Assembly (NCBI GenBank): GCA_934778205.1
Contig: CAKVOD010000014.1
Span: 1 to 18,757, forward strand
Direction of reading: 5' to 3'
Length of the DNA: 18,757 nt
Source: an uncultured Clostridia bacterium
Lineage (GTDB): Bacteria > Bacillota > Clostridia > Christensenellales > UBA1242
The position numbers and the translations under genes are program-made. Below, piece by piece: positions 1 through 7,761 of the stretch (the first letter of the stretch is position 1; every line of letters starts with the position of its first letter). The notes beneath the pieces were generated by a model. That model saw only the letters and a program-made list of their open reading frames with translations, was not told where the DNA came from and ran no database searches.

Positions 1-52
1 ATTTCATACATTATTATAATACAAAATCACTTTTTAAATACAAATTAAATAC

Positions 53-77
53 AAAAAACGGGTTGAAAATTCAACCC
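53..77 (-). terminator. Rho-independent terminator of glmS
   Basis: A 7-bp GC-rich stem (60-66 with 71-77, loop AAAT) is followed on the minus strand by a run of six T (58-53). It lies about 60 bases past the glmS stop codon, as expected for an intrinsic terminator. The remaining bases 1-52 are AT-rich and hold no gene I can see. Confidence 0.8.
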
Positions 78-137
78 ACTTTTTATATTGTTTATTCTTT
101 AACCTTTTGATTAGTATCGATATTTAATAAGTTTGCC

Positions 138-1934
138 CTATTCCACAGTGACGGACTTTGCGAGGTTGCGGGGTTTGTCGGGGTCGAGCCCTTTATATAG
201 CGCTGTTTTGTAGGCGAGCATTTGCAGTGGGTAGATTGAAACTTCTGCCATTAGTAGTTGGTCGGTTTGTGGGAGTGGCACAAGCATATCGACGGCGTCG
301 ATTGATAGGTCAAACTGCGTGAGCATTATAACTTTTGCTCCGCGCGCTTTTATTTCATACACGCTATTTATTGTTTTTTCAAGTAATTCTTTTTGTGTGG
401 CTATGACGATGACAACAGTGTTTTCATCGATTAAGGCAAGTGTTCCGTGTTTAAGTTCGCCTGCGTATAGTGCTTCGCTATGGATATTGGAAATTTCCTT
501 TAGTTTGAGTGACGCTTCTTGGCTTGTTGCAAAATCGACACCACGCCCGATAAAAAACACGCGCTCGGTGGTTTTTAGTTGGCTTGCGATGTTATCTATT
601 GTTAAAAAATCATAGGCTTTTAACTTATTGCAGACATCTTTCAGCTTATCTTTTAAGATACAACTACGACAATTTATGCCATTTTTTATGCAATATACAT
701 AATCTATGAACGCGTAAAGCGCGGTAATTTGCGCGCTATATGCTTTTGTTGATGCAACGGCGATTTCGGGTCCTGCTTTTGTTGGCAAAATATAGTCAGC
801 AAGTTTATTTAGTGTTGAACTTGCGACGTTTGTTACGACGATTGCGGGAATGTTATGTTCCTTTGCCTTTTTTAAGGCTTCAATTGTGTCGGCAGTTTCG
901 CCACTTTGGCTGATAAAAATGCAAACTTCGTTTTTACGGTTCAAAAACTTTTCATAGCGGTATTCGCTGGCGTAATAGCAATCAACAAAAATGTCGCGCT
1001 GACGGGCATAATATGAGATTGTGTTGCCTGCATTGAATGCTGTTCCGCAACCTATGACGCTAAAATGTTCGACCGATTTGATGAGTTCGGTTGGAATGCG
1101 TGTGAGCGGGTTTTGCATTGGTTCAAATTCGTTCATCGTCAAGTCGATTGCTTGCGGAACTTGCATAATTTCTTTGTGCATATAATGCTCAAACGTGCCA
1201 CGCGATATGTCTTGCGTGGTTAGTGTTAGCGGTTGATATGTGATATCTTTTGCACGCAAATTGCTATCAAACAAATAGACGTCCTTATTATCTATCCATA
1301 TTATATCATTTTCTTGCATTATGTAGTATTCGCTCGTTTTGTCTATGAGTGCGTTGACGTCGCTAGAAAGGTAAAAACCATCTTCGGCCCTACCTAAGAT
1401 GAGCGGATTATTTTTTTTGATTGCAAATATTTGATTGCTTAATTCTTTGAACAAAATCGCTATGGCATACGAACCTTGCAAAAGCATTGAAAGTTCTTGA
1501 ACCTTTTTGAGTTCGCTTTCACATTTGCTTTTTTGTAAAATCTGCGCGATAACTTCGCTATCGGTTTCGCTTCGGAAACGCGTGCCGTTTTTTTGCAAAT
1601 CGCCTTTCAGTGTTTCAAAATTTTCAATTATTCCGTTATGCACGATTGCGACGGTGTTGTTTTCGCTTAAGTGCGGATGTGCGTTTTTGTCGCTTGGGTC
1701 GCCGTGTGTTGCCCACCGAGTATGCCCGATACCGCAATGCGCCGTTGCAAATTCGTTTTCGCACGCAGAAATAAGGGCGCTAACTTTGCCCTTTCTTTTG
1801 ATTAGTTTCAGTTTGTCATTTTCAAAACAGCATAATCCTGCGGAGTCATAACCGCGATACTCTAGCAATTGGAGTGATTGCAAAATTTCTTGTTTTGCGG
1901 ACTTTGAACCGACGTAGCCTATTATTCCACACAT
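138..1934 (-). CDS. glmS: Glutamine-fructose-6-phosphate aminotransferase (isomerizing) GlmS
   Basis: GlmS makes glucosamine-6-phosphate from fructose-6-phosphate and glutamine in the cytoplasm, the first committed step towards peptidoglycan amino sugars. The 598-residue protein is close to the usual length of about 600. After the initiator Met comes the catalytic Cys2 (MCGIIGYVG) of the class II glutamine amidotransferase domain, with HTRWATHG at 71-78, HNGIIENF at 99-106 and SETDSEV at 122-128. Two SIS sugar-isomerase domains follow, with the motifs SQSGETADT and AVASTKAYSAQ. The C-terminus is the family's conserved tail ending PRNLAKSVTVE. The ATG at 1934 is preceded by AAGAGG at good spacing. 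The gene appears monocistronic, with its own terminator. I could not recognise the glmS ribozyme upstream although it is frequent in Firmicutes, so feedback control here is unclear. Confidence 0.97.
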   Translation of the reverse strand: MCGIIGYVGSKSAKQEILQSLQLLEYRGYDSAGLCCFENDKLKLIKRKGKVSALISACENEFATAHCGIGHTRWATHGDPSDKNAHPHLSENNTVAIVHNGIIENFETLKGDLQKNGTRFRSETDSEVIAQILQKSKCESELKKVQELSMLLQGSYAIAILFKELSNQIFAIKKNNPLILGRAEDGFYLSSDVNALIDKTSEYYIMQENDIIWIDNKDVYLFDSNLRAKDITYQPLTLTTQDISRGTFEHYMHKEIMQVPQAIDLTMNEFEPMQNPLTRIPTELIKSVEHFSVIGCGTAFNAGNTISYYARQRDIFVDCYYASEYRYEKFLNRKNEVCIFISQSGETADTIEALKKAKEHNIPAIVVTNVASSTLNKLADYILPTKAGPEIAVASTKAYSAQITALYAFIDYVYCIKNGINCRSCILKDKLKDVCNKLKAYDFLTIDNIASQLKTTERVFFIGRGVDFATSQEASLKLKEISNIHSEALYAGELKHGTLALIDENTVVIVIATQKELLEKTINSVYEIKARGAKVIMLTQFDLSIDAVDMLVPLPQTDQLLMAEVSIYPLQMLAYKTALYKGLDPDKPRNLAKSVTVE

Positions 1935-1962
1935 ATATTTTACCTCTTAACATTGTATGTAT

Positions 1963-2110
1963 GCCCTCCCCCACTTGTGCAAGCGGTGCGGGTATAGCCC
2001 CGTGGCTGCAGGTACTTTCCCTACAAACAAGTTGCATTAGTAGGCGGCGCACTTATGTACTTTCTATAAACACTTGTTCTCGGTGGGGATAGCCCCGCGA
2101 CTGCTGGTTT
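1963..2110. repeat. GC-rich repeated and structured element upstream of glmS
   Basis: This stretch is much more GC-rich than the flanking intergenic DNA. It holds an imperfect duplication: a CACTTGT...GGTATAGCCCCG-(T/C)G-(G/A)CTGC block at about 1971-2009 recurs at about 2071-2104 with a GGGGATAGCCCCG core, offset about 95 bp. The 8-mer GTACTTTC occurs at 2012-2019 and 2057-2064. Each block can fold into a small GC hairpin, and AACAAGT near 2026 can pair with ACTTGTT near 2072. It falls in the 393-base gap 1935-2327 that would hold the glmS leader. It could be two or three degraded copies of an interspersed repeat or a cis-acting leader structure. I do not recognise a named family. The rest of the gap holds an inverted repeat TTGTTT-A-AAACAA at 2151-2163 and the terminator at 2194-2254. 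Confidence 0.5.
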
Positions 2111-2193
2111 GGTTTGTGACACTATATAAGTGGCTATTTCATTGCTAATTTTGTTTAAAACAACAAACAAATTTGGTAATGATTTGGAAAAAT

Positions 2194-2254
2194 AAAAAAT
2201 AGCAAGAGATTTATTTTAACTTTGTGAGTTAAATTTGCTCTCTTGCTATTTTTT
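2194..2254. terminator. Bidirectional terminator below the LRR-Hint gene
   Basis: A 16-bp perfect inverted repeat (2194-2209 with 2239-2254; core ATAGCAAGAGA) carries a second stem in its loop (2215-2220 with 2228-2233). Both outer arms are A/T runs, so a T tract follows the hairpin on either strand. It lies about 75 bases past the stop of the minus-strand gene ending at 2328 and isolates it from glmS. Confidence 0.85.
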
Positions 2255-2327
2255 TACTAGGTAATAATTATTAAATTTACATTCAATATTATTGATAATG
2301 AATATTACATATCACAATAATTATTTG

Positions 2328-4985
2328 TTAAACCCAACGGGCGGTAAAGTGTGTGCCGACGTAGATTTCAACACTATCGCCTGCTTGATAGTATTTGCCG
2401 TCCGCGTTGTTATACCAGCCTTTGAAGGTCTTGCCATCGACCGCCGTCGGTGTTGGTAGGGTATAAGTATCCCCTTCCTTGATTGTCGTTTTGTATCCGT
2501 CACTTGTAGATAGTGCATAGAGTCGGTTGCCATTCGCATCTGTTGGAAGTGGATGTGCCACGTCATAGTGTTGCTTAATATATGTTTCAATTGCACTAAT
2601 AGTACGTATACCTTTCAATTCAGCAATTCTCCAACCTTGGAAAATATTTTTATTGATTATTGAATTGTCAAATTCTTCAAGCGTATACATAGTATCAGTT
2701 CCGTTTTGTCTTTCTGCCATTTGTTCTTGATTATGTGTCATTTTAAGATTTTCATCAAGCGGTGTAAAATTGTACATATTGCTAAAGCCTGTCGAACCTA
2801 AAACGCCATTAATATAGTTATTCAAATGATATGCTGTTACTATGTTTATTACTTGCACTTCCTTTAGTACTACACTTATTTTCTTTACTTTGCACTTTGT
2901 ATGATAAAATTCTCCTTTCTCATTTGTCAGTGCATTGCCATTTTCATCAACTGCAAGTTTCAGTATATTATGCCCCTCTTGTGAGAACATTGAATCAATA
3001 GACTTTGCAAATTTGTCTTCATCTGCACTATAAATTCTATGCGAAATTATAATATTTACAAATGTCCCATCTTCAAACTCCACATGAAAATATTTTTCAA
3101 TTTTTGTACTCTTTGTTATCCAAACAGGATAAGAACCAGCAAATTCGCCCTCATCAAAATTCCAAGTCAAGAGCAAATCGTCATATTCAATGTCTTTTGC
3201 TAATTTATATGACCCATCCGCTAGTTGTATTTTAGAATCCGCTGTAAAACAAGTATAAAATGAACACTCAAGCGAAATATTTAATGTATTTTCATTTCCT
3301 TTTGATAATTCACTTGCTCCGTATTTGATATTTGTTGCCCCATAATGATTATATGTTCCCCCATTAGTTGCAAAAACCACATTTTTTTCATCCCCACAGT
3401 AGCAAGCAATTGATTCAACCCATACTTCTGAATAGCTATTGCCGTTATCAAAACCTACTTCAATTTTAGGCGTAAAAGACGAAATCAATATTAATTTTTC
3501 TGCCTTTTCACATGTAAATCCATTTGCAATACTTTGTCTTATTTCATTTAAAGCATATTTATTAGTGTCATCGCACGAATAAATGTAAGTCCAAAAATTT
3601 ATGTTAATATTAATATTCAAAGTTAATGACATACTAACAATATGGTTTAAAATCGTCGCATCGGTTAAACCTTGTTGCGTTGTACTGTCTGTAGTTGAAA
3701 CTTTTACAATCAATGGTAAATCATGATCATTGACAAATGCATCACTTTCAACCTTAGCAGGTACATAACTTGACATATCTATCGTTTGCAATGTTGCACA
3801 TGCGCTAAACGCATTGTTGTTTATATATTGAATGGAGGAATCCATTGTCACACTAGTCAATGCTGTTTGCGATTTGAATGCGTATGGCGCAATTACTCGA
3901 TAATTTGTTAATGCGAGCGTTTCTGACTGATTTTTGTATTCAAACAAAATGTCCCCATATGTTACTGTTCCCACATTGCTACTTGCGTACGGAAGCGCTT
4001 TATAAAATGCGGTGTCGCTCAATGCGTTTGTGCTTGTAGTGGTATTTCTGCCGATACTTGTTATTTTGGTAAAATCCAATTCCATAGAACTAAGTTTTGT
4101 ACACCCAGCAAAGGCGTTGTCACCTATTGTTGTAATTGAGCCATTGTTTTTTATTGTTGTCAACTCGGTACAGCCACTGAAGGCATTCGGCGCAATACTT
4201 GTAATTGTTGTCCAACCTTCCCCAGTTGCTGTGCCTTGCATATCTATCTCAGCAACTGAACCATCACCAGCCAATTTCACTTTATATGGTATTTCTATTG
4301 ATGTTACACCACTGGCTGAAATAACTTGACATGCTCCATCTGCGGAAAATTTCAGCGACATTATATTAGTATTTATTGTTCCAGTCATCGAAAGTTGACT
4401 GCGACTAGATGAATTACAATTTTCGTTTAAGTCGACTATTACGACTATAGTAAACTTTTTCGTAGATTCACTAAGAGCAGAATCATTGATATATTGAAAA
4501 TCACGCAAAAATGTGAGGACATTAAATTTGTTAGTGTCACTTTTTGTGACTGTCGTTGGCGAATTAGGGTTTCCGTTTGATGATGAAATTGTATAAAACT
4601 CATTTTTCGTGCCTGTCGACGTCATTGTTGACATTTTTGCACTTCCAAAGTCATATGCGTTTTGCGCAAATGAAACAGTTCCTGCAAGACTTGTAAAGTC
4701 ATAAATTAACTTTACATAGAATTTGCTAAGCAAATTCCCGTTGTCAATCGATAGGTCTAGTGCGTCAAGATTCAATATGTCGTACGCGCTATCTCCATAT
4801 GTCAATGTACCAAAAGAACCTACATTTGCGTCGTAATTTAGTTTTAGTCCATTATTTAATGAAATGGACGGCGATTTGAGGTCAAAAGAAATTGCCCCTG
4901 TCGCAGTTTTAGAACTATGCAACAACGCATTACTGAATGTTAATGCTGTCGCAAAGCCTATTATGAACACCAAAAGCCACATCAC
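2328..4985 (-). CDS. Secreted BspA-type LRR protein with Hint domain and InlB-like C-terminal repeat; start probably upstream across a poly-G tract
   Basis: Open frame of 885 codons from the GTG at 4985, with an ATG next to it at 4982. Residues 2-25 are a hydrophobic signal segment. Residues about 225-425 hold irregular BspA/LRR_5 repeats (ITSIAPNAFSGCTEL, ITTIGDNAFAGCTKL). Residues 450-575 are of unknown type with several Cys. A Hint domain starts at Cys579 (CFTADSKIQLADGS), has a block-B-like His649 (IISHRIYS) and ends near 720-735 (YHLNNYINGVLGST). The last 45 residues (FKGWY...Y.AGD...TARWV) match the Listeria-Bacteroides/InlB repeat type. Known Hint domains cleave or rearrange the peptide bond at their Cys, so self-processing or covalent attachment is possible but inferred. 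No sortase motif is visible. Neither 4985 nor 4982 has a clear ribosome-binding site. The frame stays open upstream to a stop at 5106-5108, and the best start signals (GTG 5118) are one base out of frame because of 13 G. With 12 G the protein would be 929 residues with a basic n-region before the hydrophobic core. Confidence 0.85.
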   Translation of the reverse strand: MMWLLVFIIGFATALTFSNALLHSSKTATGAISFDLKSPSISLNNGLKLNYDANVGSFGTLTYGDSAYDILNLDALDLSIDNGNLLSKFYVKLIYDFTSLAGTVSFAQNAYDFGSAKMSTMTSTGTKNEFYTISSSNGNPNSPTTVTKSDTNKFNVLTFLRDFQYINDSALSESTKKFTIVVIVDLNENCNSSSRSQLSMTGTINTNIMSLKFSADGACQVISASGVTSIEIPYKVKLAGDGSVAEIDMQGTATGEGWTTITSIAPNAFSGCTELTTIKNNGSITTIGDNAFAGCTKLSSMELDFTKITSIGRNTTTSTNALSDTAFYKALPYASSNVGTVTYGDILFEYKNQSETLALTNYRVIAPYAFKSQTALTSVTMDSSIQYINNNAFSACATLQTIDMSSYVPAKVESDAFVNDHDLPLIVKVSTTDSTTQQGLTDATILNHIVSMSLTLNINININFWTYIYSCDDTNKYALNEIRQSIANGFTCEKAEKLILISSFTPKIEVGFDNGNSYSEVWVESIACYCGDEKNVVFATNGGTYNHYGATNIKYGASELSKGNENTLNISLECSFYTCFTADSKIQLADGSYKLAKDIEYDDLLLTWNFDEGEFAGSYPVWITKSTKIEKYFHVEFEDGTFVNIIISHRIYSADEDKFAKSIDSMFSQEGHNILKLAVDENGNALTNEKGEFYHTKCKVKKISVVLKEVQVINIVTAYHLNNYINGVLGSTGFSNMYNFTPLDENLKMTHNQEQMAERQNGTDTMYTLEEFDNSIINKNIFQGWRIAELKGIRTISAIETYIKQHYDVAHPLPTDANGNRLYALSTSDGYKTTIKEGDTYTLPTPTAVDGKTFKGWYNNADGKYYQAGDSVEIYVGTHFTARWV

Positions 4986-5040
4986 AATTTGTGCTATGGC
5001 GGGTATTCTCTTTTTTGTTTTTGTATCTACATTTGAGGTT

Positions 5041-5118
5041 TCATTTTGTGGAAGTTTTCCACATTCCTGTGGATAATCTCCAGATGCCCCCCCCCCCCCA
5101 TTTAGTTAAGTGCTTCAC
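5041..5118 (-). other. Probable true translation start and leader of the LRR-Hint gene, out of frame as assembled
   Basis: A GTG at 5118-5116 is preceded by AAAGGAGAG at ideal spacing (about 7-8 bases). From it the reading runs through a Trp codon and the G tract and stops at TGA 5043-5041 after 25 codons. Losing one G, or gaining two, joins it to the long frame at 4985. The added 44 residues contain a charged stretch (TKTKKR) directly before the hydrophobic core, which is a textbook signal-peptide n-region. The ATG at 5101-5099 abutting the G tract is another possible start; it would need 11 or 14 G to be in frame. Confidence 0.65.
5087..5099 (-). repeat. Homopolymer of 13 G (coding strand) inside the N-terminal coding region
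   Basis: Thirteen C on the plus strand are thirteen G on the coding strand, about 6 codons after the likely GTG start. It is the only long G/C homopolymer I see in the window. Such tracts change length by slipped-strand mispairing and are the classic basis of phase variation. They are also prone to sequencing and assembly miscounts. Confidence 0.95.
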
Positions 5119-5151
5119 TATATCACTCTCCTTTAATAAAATTTCGCCAAT

Positions 5152-5180
5152 ATTGTAACACAATCAAAAAAAAATACCAA
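5152..5180 (-). promoter_or_regulatory. Candidate sigma-A-type promoter of the LRR-Hint gene
   Basis: Minus strand: -35 TTGGTA (5180-5175), 17-bp spacer, -10 TACAAT (5157-5152). The predicted transcript would start near 5145, upstream of the AAAGGAG at about 5133-5127 and the GTG at 5118. A second -10-like TATAAT sits at 5229-5224 but has only a poor -35. Confidence 0.5.
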
Positions 5181-5198
5181 ATATTTTTCGGCATTTTT
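5166..5198 (-). terminator. Possible terminator of the dnaG-rpoD-trmK-zinc ribbon operon
   Basis: A 9-bp stem with one G-T wobble (AAAAATGCC / GGTATTTTT on the minus strand, 5198-5190 with 5178-5170) has an 11-base loop and is followed by more T. It lies about 95 bases past the stop at 5292 and overlaps the -35 of the next promoter. The stem is weak and A/T-rich. The gap 4986-5291 otherwise holds the promoter, the out-of-frame start and the G tract described above. Confidence 0.4.
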
Positions 5199-5291
5199 CG
5201 TTTTTTTTTGTTAAATTATCTAAATTATACGACAAATTTCATCTAATTTACATCTTTATATAAAATTTTATTTTTTAAGCAAATGTTGACA

Positions 5292-6002
5292 TTAAAATTT
5301 ATCTTCAAGATAAATCACTCTATGACAATTCTCGCACTCAATGTGTCCGTTTGATTTCAAGGCGTCCATTCTTCCAACTGGAATTATGCTTTTACATCCG
5401 CCACAACGATTTTGTCCGTCCTCGTCAGATACTTGCACAAATGGTGGATATTTCGCGTCACGCAATCTTTTGTAGATTTCAAGCATTTTCGCGTCGGTAT
5501 CCTTTGCTATTGTGGCAAGTTTTGCGGATAATTCTTCAATTTTGGTTTCGTATTTTTTTGATACGTTGTCAAGTTCTTGCTGAGCGCGCTTTTTCTTTTC
5601 TTTGCTGACTTCAATCGTTTTTCTAGCGCTATTGAACGATTTTAGAACACTATCAATTTGATTCGTGATTGTTTTCAATCTATTTTCAATGACGCCGAGG
5701 TTATTATTGACGTTTTTAATGTTGTCATACAATTTTCTTACGCGAGATTTGTCTTGCATTTCGATTTTTTGTTTTTCCAAAATTTCAATGTTTTTTACAT
5801 TATCGTTCATAATTTCGCGCAAACTGTTAAACTCTTTCAAAAGTTCTTCGGCTTTTTTGTCGAGGTCTTTCATTCTATTTCGCGCGTCATTTGCGACGTT
5901 ATTTTCGCGGTCGATTGTCTTTTGCGCTTGGCTGACTTTGATTTCCTTTTCAATTTGTAAAAGGTCACCATCAATTTTTTGGTATTCTAATATTTTATTC
6001 AT
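5292..6002 (-). CDS. Coiled-coil protein with C-terminal C4 zinc ribbon (zf-RING_7 / DUF164 type)
   Basis: The 236-residue protein is mostly a long charged alpha-helical coiled coil (about residues 10-180). It ends in a four-Cys zinc ribbon: Cys200-x2-Cys203 (CGGC) and Cys223-x2-Cys226 (CENC), with the family's usual YPPFV lead-in at 185-189. The family is widespread in bacteria and often stands beside trmK and nif3. Its exact role is not established; a nucleic-acid or RNA-related function is usually guessed. The ATG at 6002 overlaps the end of trmK by 8 bases, and a GAGGAA ribosome-binding site lies inside trmK, which suggests translational coupling. It appears to be the last gene of the operon. 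The nif3-like gene often found between trmK and this gene in Firmicutes is absent. Confidence 0.85.
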   Translation of the reverse strand: MNKILEYQKIDGDLLQIEKEIKVSQAQKTIDRENNVANDARNRMKDLDKKAEELLKEFNSLREIMNDNVKNIEILEKQKIEMQDKSRVRKLYDNIKNVNNNLGVIENRLKTITNQIDSVLKSFNSARKTIEVSKEKKKRAQQELDNVSKKYETKIEELSAKLATIAKDTDAKMLEIYKRLRDAKYPPFVQVSDEDGQNRCGGCKSIIPVGRMDALKSNGHIECENCHRVIYLEDKF

Positions 6003-6666
6003 ACATTTCCTCTACTTTTTCTATTTGGAGCAACAAATCTTCATACTGCTTAGTTTTGATTTCCTTTGCTACGCGTTTTATTTTGCTGAGGTATTCTTTG
6101 AACTCCGTTGAAAGATTTTGCAAGTTTGTTTTGCCAAACTTTGTCTCAAGTTCAGTAAGATTATCTTTGCCACGTTTTGCTTTGATTATGTTATAGTATT
6201 TTCCACAATCACACAAAACCTCATCTTCGACTATTTCATAGTACTCAATGAGTTTTGAGCGCAAGCGCTCTATTTTTGACATTGGTTGCAAAACTACCAC
6301 TTGGGGCAATTTTTCCGTATCTCTAAGCAAAATGTCCGTGATAAGTTCCCCACCCATCCCTGCTATTATAGCACAATCTGGCACAATTTGCAAATTGTTG
6401 AAACCGTCGGACAAAACAAACTCCACTTTGCGGTTTTCAAATCTTAAAACATTTTGCTCAGGCTTGGCATTCTCATACTTTCTACAAACATAGTTTGTTA
6501 TGTTTTGCTTTGCTTTTTCAAGGTTGTTTTTAGTGACCTCACAGGCAAAAATTTTGTCAAAATCCTTTTCAAGCAACATTTCACAAAGATAGCCGTGGTC
6601 GCAACCGATGTCTGCAATTGTTTTGCCCTCGGCAAGGCTACAAAGTTTCGATAATCTTTTCTTCAT
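5995..6666 (-). CDS. trmK: tRNA (adenine(22)-N1)-methyltransferase TrmK
   Basis: TrmK methylates N1 of A22 in the D-loop of some bacterial tRNAs using S-adenosylmethionine. The 223-residue protein has the Rossmann-fold SAM motif ADIGCDHGYL at 18-27, an acidic strand end (ACEV) near 41-44, SDGFNNL near 86-92 and the family signature AGMGG at 102-106. LQPMSK then follows in the second half. The C-terminal 50 residues are a charged coiled coil, as in the Bacillus YqfN protein. The start overlaps the rpoD stop (TGATG), and the end overlaps the next gene by 8 bases, so it is a coupled middle gene of the operon. The position directly after the primary sigma factor gene is the same as in Bacillus and supports the call. 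Confidence 0.92.
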   Translation of the reverse strand: MKKRLSKLCSLAEGKTIADIGCDHGYLCEMLLEKDFDKIFACEVTKNNLEKAKQNITNYVCRKYENAKPEQNVLRFENRKVEFVLSDGFNNLQIVPDCAIIAGMGGELITDILLRDTEKLPQVVVLQPMSKIERLRSKLIEYYEIVEDEVLCDCGKYYNIIKAKRGKDNLTELETKFGKTNLQNLSTEFKEYLSKIKRVAKEIKTKQYEDLLLQIEKVEEMYE

Positions 6667-7736
6667 CAGTTCTCCGAGAATGATTTTAGTTTTTTAGTAA
6701 TATTTGGACGCATAAGTTTTTTGCGCGCTTTCGCTTCGATTTGTCTAATTCTTTCACGTGTGACGTTAAATTCTTTGCCGACTTCTTCTAGCGTGCGTGG
6801 GTGAGAATCGTCAAGTCCATACCTTAGGCGGATAACTTTTTGCTCACGCGGTGTCAAGAAATTGAGTACGCTCAAGATTTGTTCACGCAACTGGCTTTGC
6901 ATTGTGAGTTCGTTTGGAGATTTGATTGTTTCATCTTCAATAAAGTCACCGCGTTTGCTGTCGTCTTCTTCCCCTAATGGACTTTCAAGGCTCAAAGGGT
7001 CTTGCGCAATGCGTTGTGTTTCAATAACTTTTGCTTCAGAAATTCCCATATATTCTGCGATTTCGGCGGTTGTTGGCTCGCGGTTGAGTTTTTGCAAAAG
7101 TTCACGCGAAACTTTTGCTTGTTTGTTGATTGTTTCGACCATATGGACTGGGATTCTAATAGTTCTGCCTTGATCGGCAATAGAACGCGTGATGTGTTGC
7201 TTTATCCACCACGTTGCGTAGGTTGAGAACCTAAAGCCTTTTTTGTAGTCGAATTTTTCAACTGCTTTGATAAGCCCGAGGTTTCCTTCCTGAATTAAGT
7301 CCATAAGTTGAAGGCTAGATTTGTTTGCATAGCGTTTTGCTATACTGATGACAAGTCTTAAGTTTGCCTCGACTAGGCGCTCTTTTGCAAACTCATCGCC
7401 GTTTGAAACGCGGGTTGCGATTTCAATTTCTTCTTCAGGCGACAGCATTGGTAGTCTGCCGATGTCCTTTAGATACATTTTGACGGGGTCATCCATACTC
7501 GCTTGGCTAATGAGGTTTTCAATCGAATAGAGGTCTTCTTCCTTAAACTGCTCCTCGCTGATTTGAATTGCTATACCTTCTTTTTCAATTTGCTTCATTG
7601 CGTCATCAATCTGCTCTTGACTGGCGTCGAATTTTAGCATATTCATATAGATTTCGTCGTCGGACAATCTGTTGCCTTTTCTTTTGCCTAGTGCGATAAG
7701 TTTGTCAACTTCCGCTTTGAGTGATATTGTTTCCAT
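6666..7736 (-). CDS. rpoD: RNA polymerase primary sigma factor (SigA/RpoD)
   Basis: This housekeeping sigma factor directs RNA polymerase to -35/-10 promoters. The 356-residue length is typical of Firmicute SigA. A short region-1.1-like segment lies at 1-75, then region 1.2 (DPVKMYLKDIGRLPMLS, 83-99). Region 2 contains LIQEGNLGLIKAVEKFD (147-163) and the -10-recognising FRFSTYATWWIKQHITRSI (168-186). RTIRIPVHM (191-199) opens region 3. The sigma finger is DPLSLESPLGEE. Region 4.2 has the helix-turn-helix TLEEVGKEFNVTRERIRQIE (315-334). Slight oddities are KSSLQLMDLIQEGN in region 2.2, where most homologues have a Gly-rich turn, and KRGDFIED in region 3.2. The AAAGGAG before the ATG at 7736 confirms the start. 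It follows dnaG by 25 bases and overlaps trmK, so it sits in the conserved macromolecular-synthesis operon. Confidence 0.97.
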   Translation of the reverse strand: METISLKAEVDKLIALGKRKGNRLSDDEIYMNMLKFDASQEQIDDAMKQIEKEGIAIQISEEQFKEEDLYSIENLISQASMDDPVKMYLKDIGRLPMLSPEEEIEIATRVSNGDEFAKERLVEANLRLVISIAKRYANKSSLQLMDLIQEGNLGLIKAVEKFDYKKGFRFSTYATWWIKQHITRSIADQGRTIRIPVHMVETINKQAKVSRELLQKLNREPTTAEIAEYMGISEAKVIETQRIAQDPLSLESPLGEEDDSKRGDFIEDETIKSPNELTMQSQLREQILSVLNFLTPREQKVIRLRYGLDDSHPRTLEEVGKEFNVTRERIRQIEAKARKKLMRPNITKKLKSFSEN

Positions 7737-7761
7737 TTTACTCCTTTGGGGCGCGGTGCGC

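Noticed and set aside
1846..2092. Small open frames on both strands upstream of glmS
   Set aside because: They overlap the glmS 5' end and the repeated GC-rich element, have no ribosome-binding sites and show no recognisable protein pattern.
1935..2200. glmS ribozyme/riboswitch
   Set aside because: A GCGCC at about 2045-2050 is the only resemblance. I could not find the conserved cleavage-site helix and core segments by eye. A covariance search is needed to decide.
2770..3251. A canonical protein-splicing intein in the LRR gene
   Set aside because: The Hint region lacks the C-terminal His-Asn followed by Cys/Ser/Thr and any homing endonuclease, so splicing is not supported; a cleavage-type Hint domain fits better.
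5068..5076. Perfect DnaA box (TTATCCACA on the minus strand) as an origin or DnaA target
   Set aside because: A single box inside what is probably coding sequence, with no cluster, AT-rich unwinding element or replication genes of an origin nearby.
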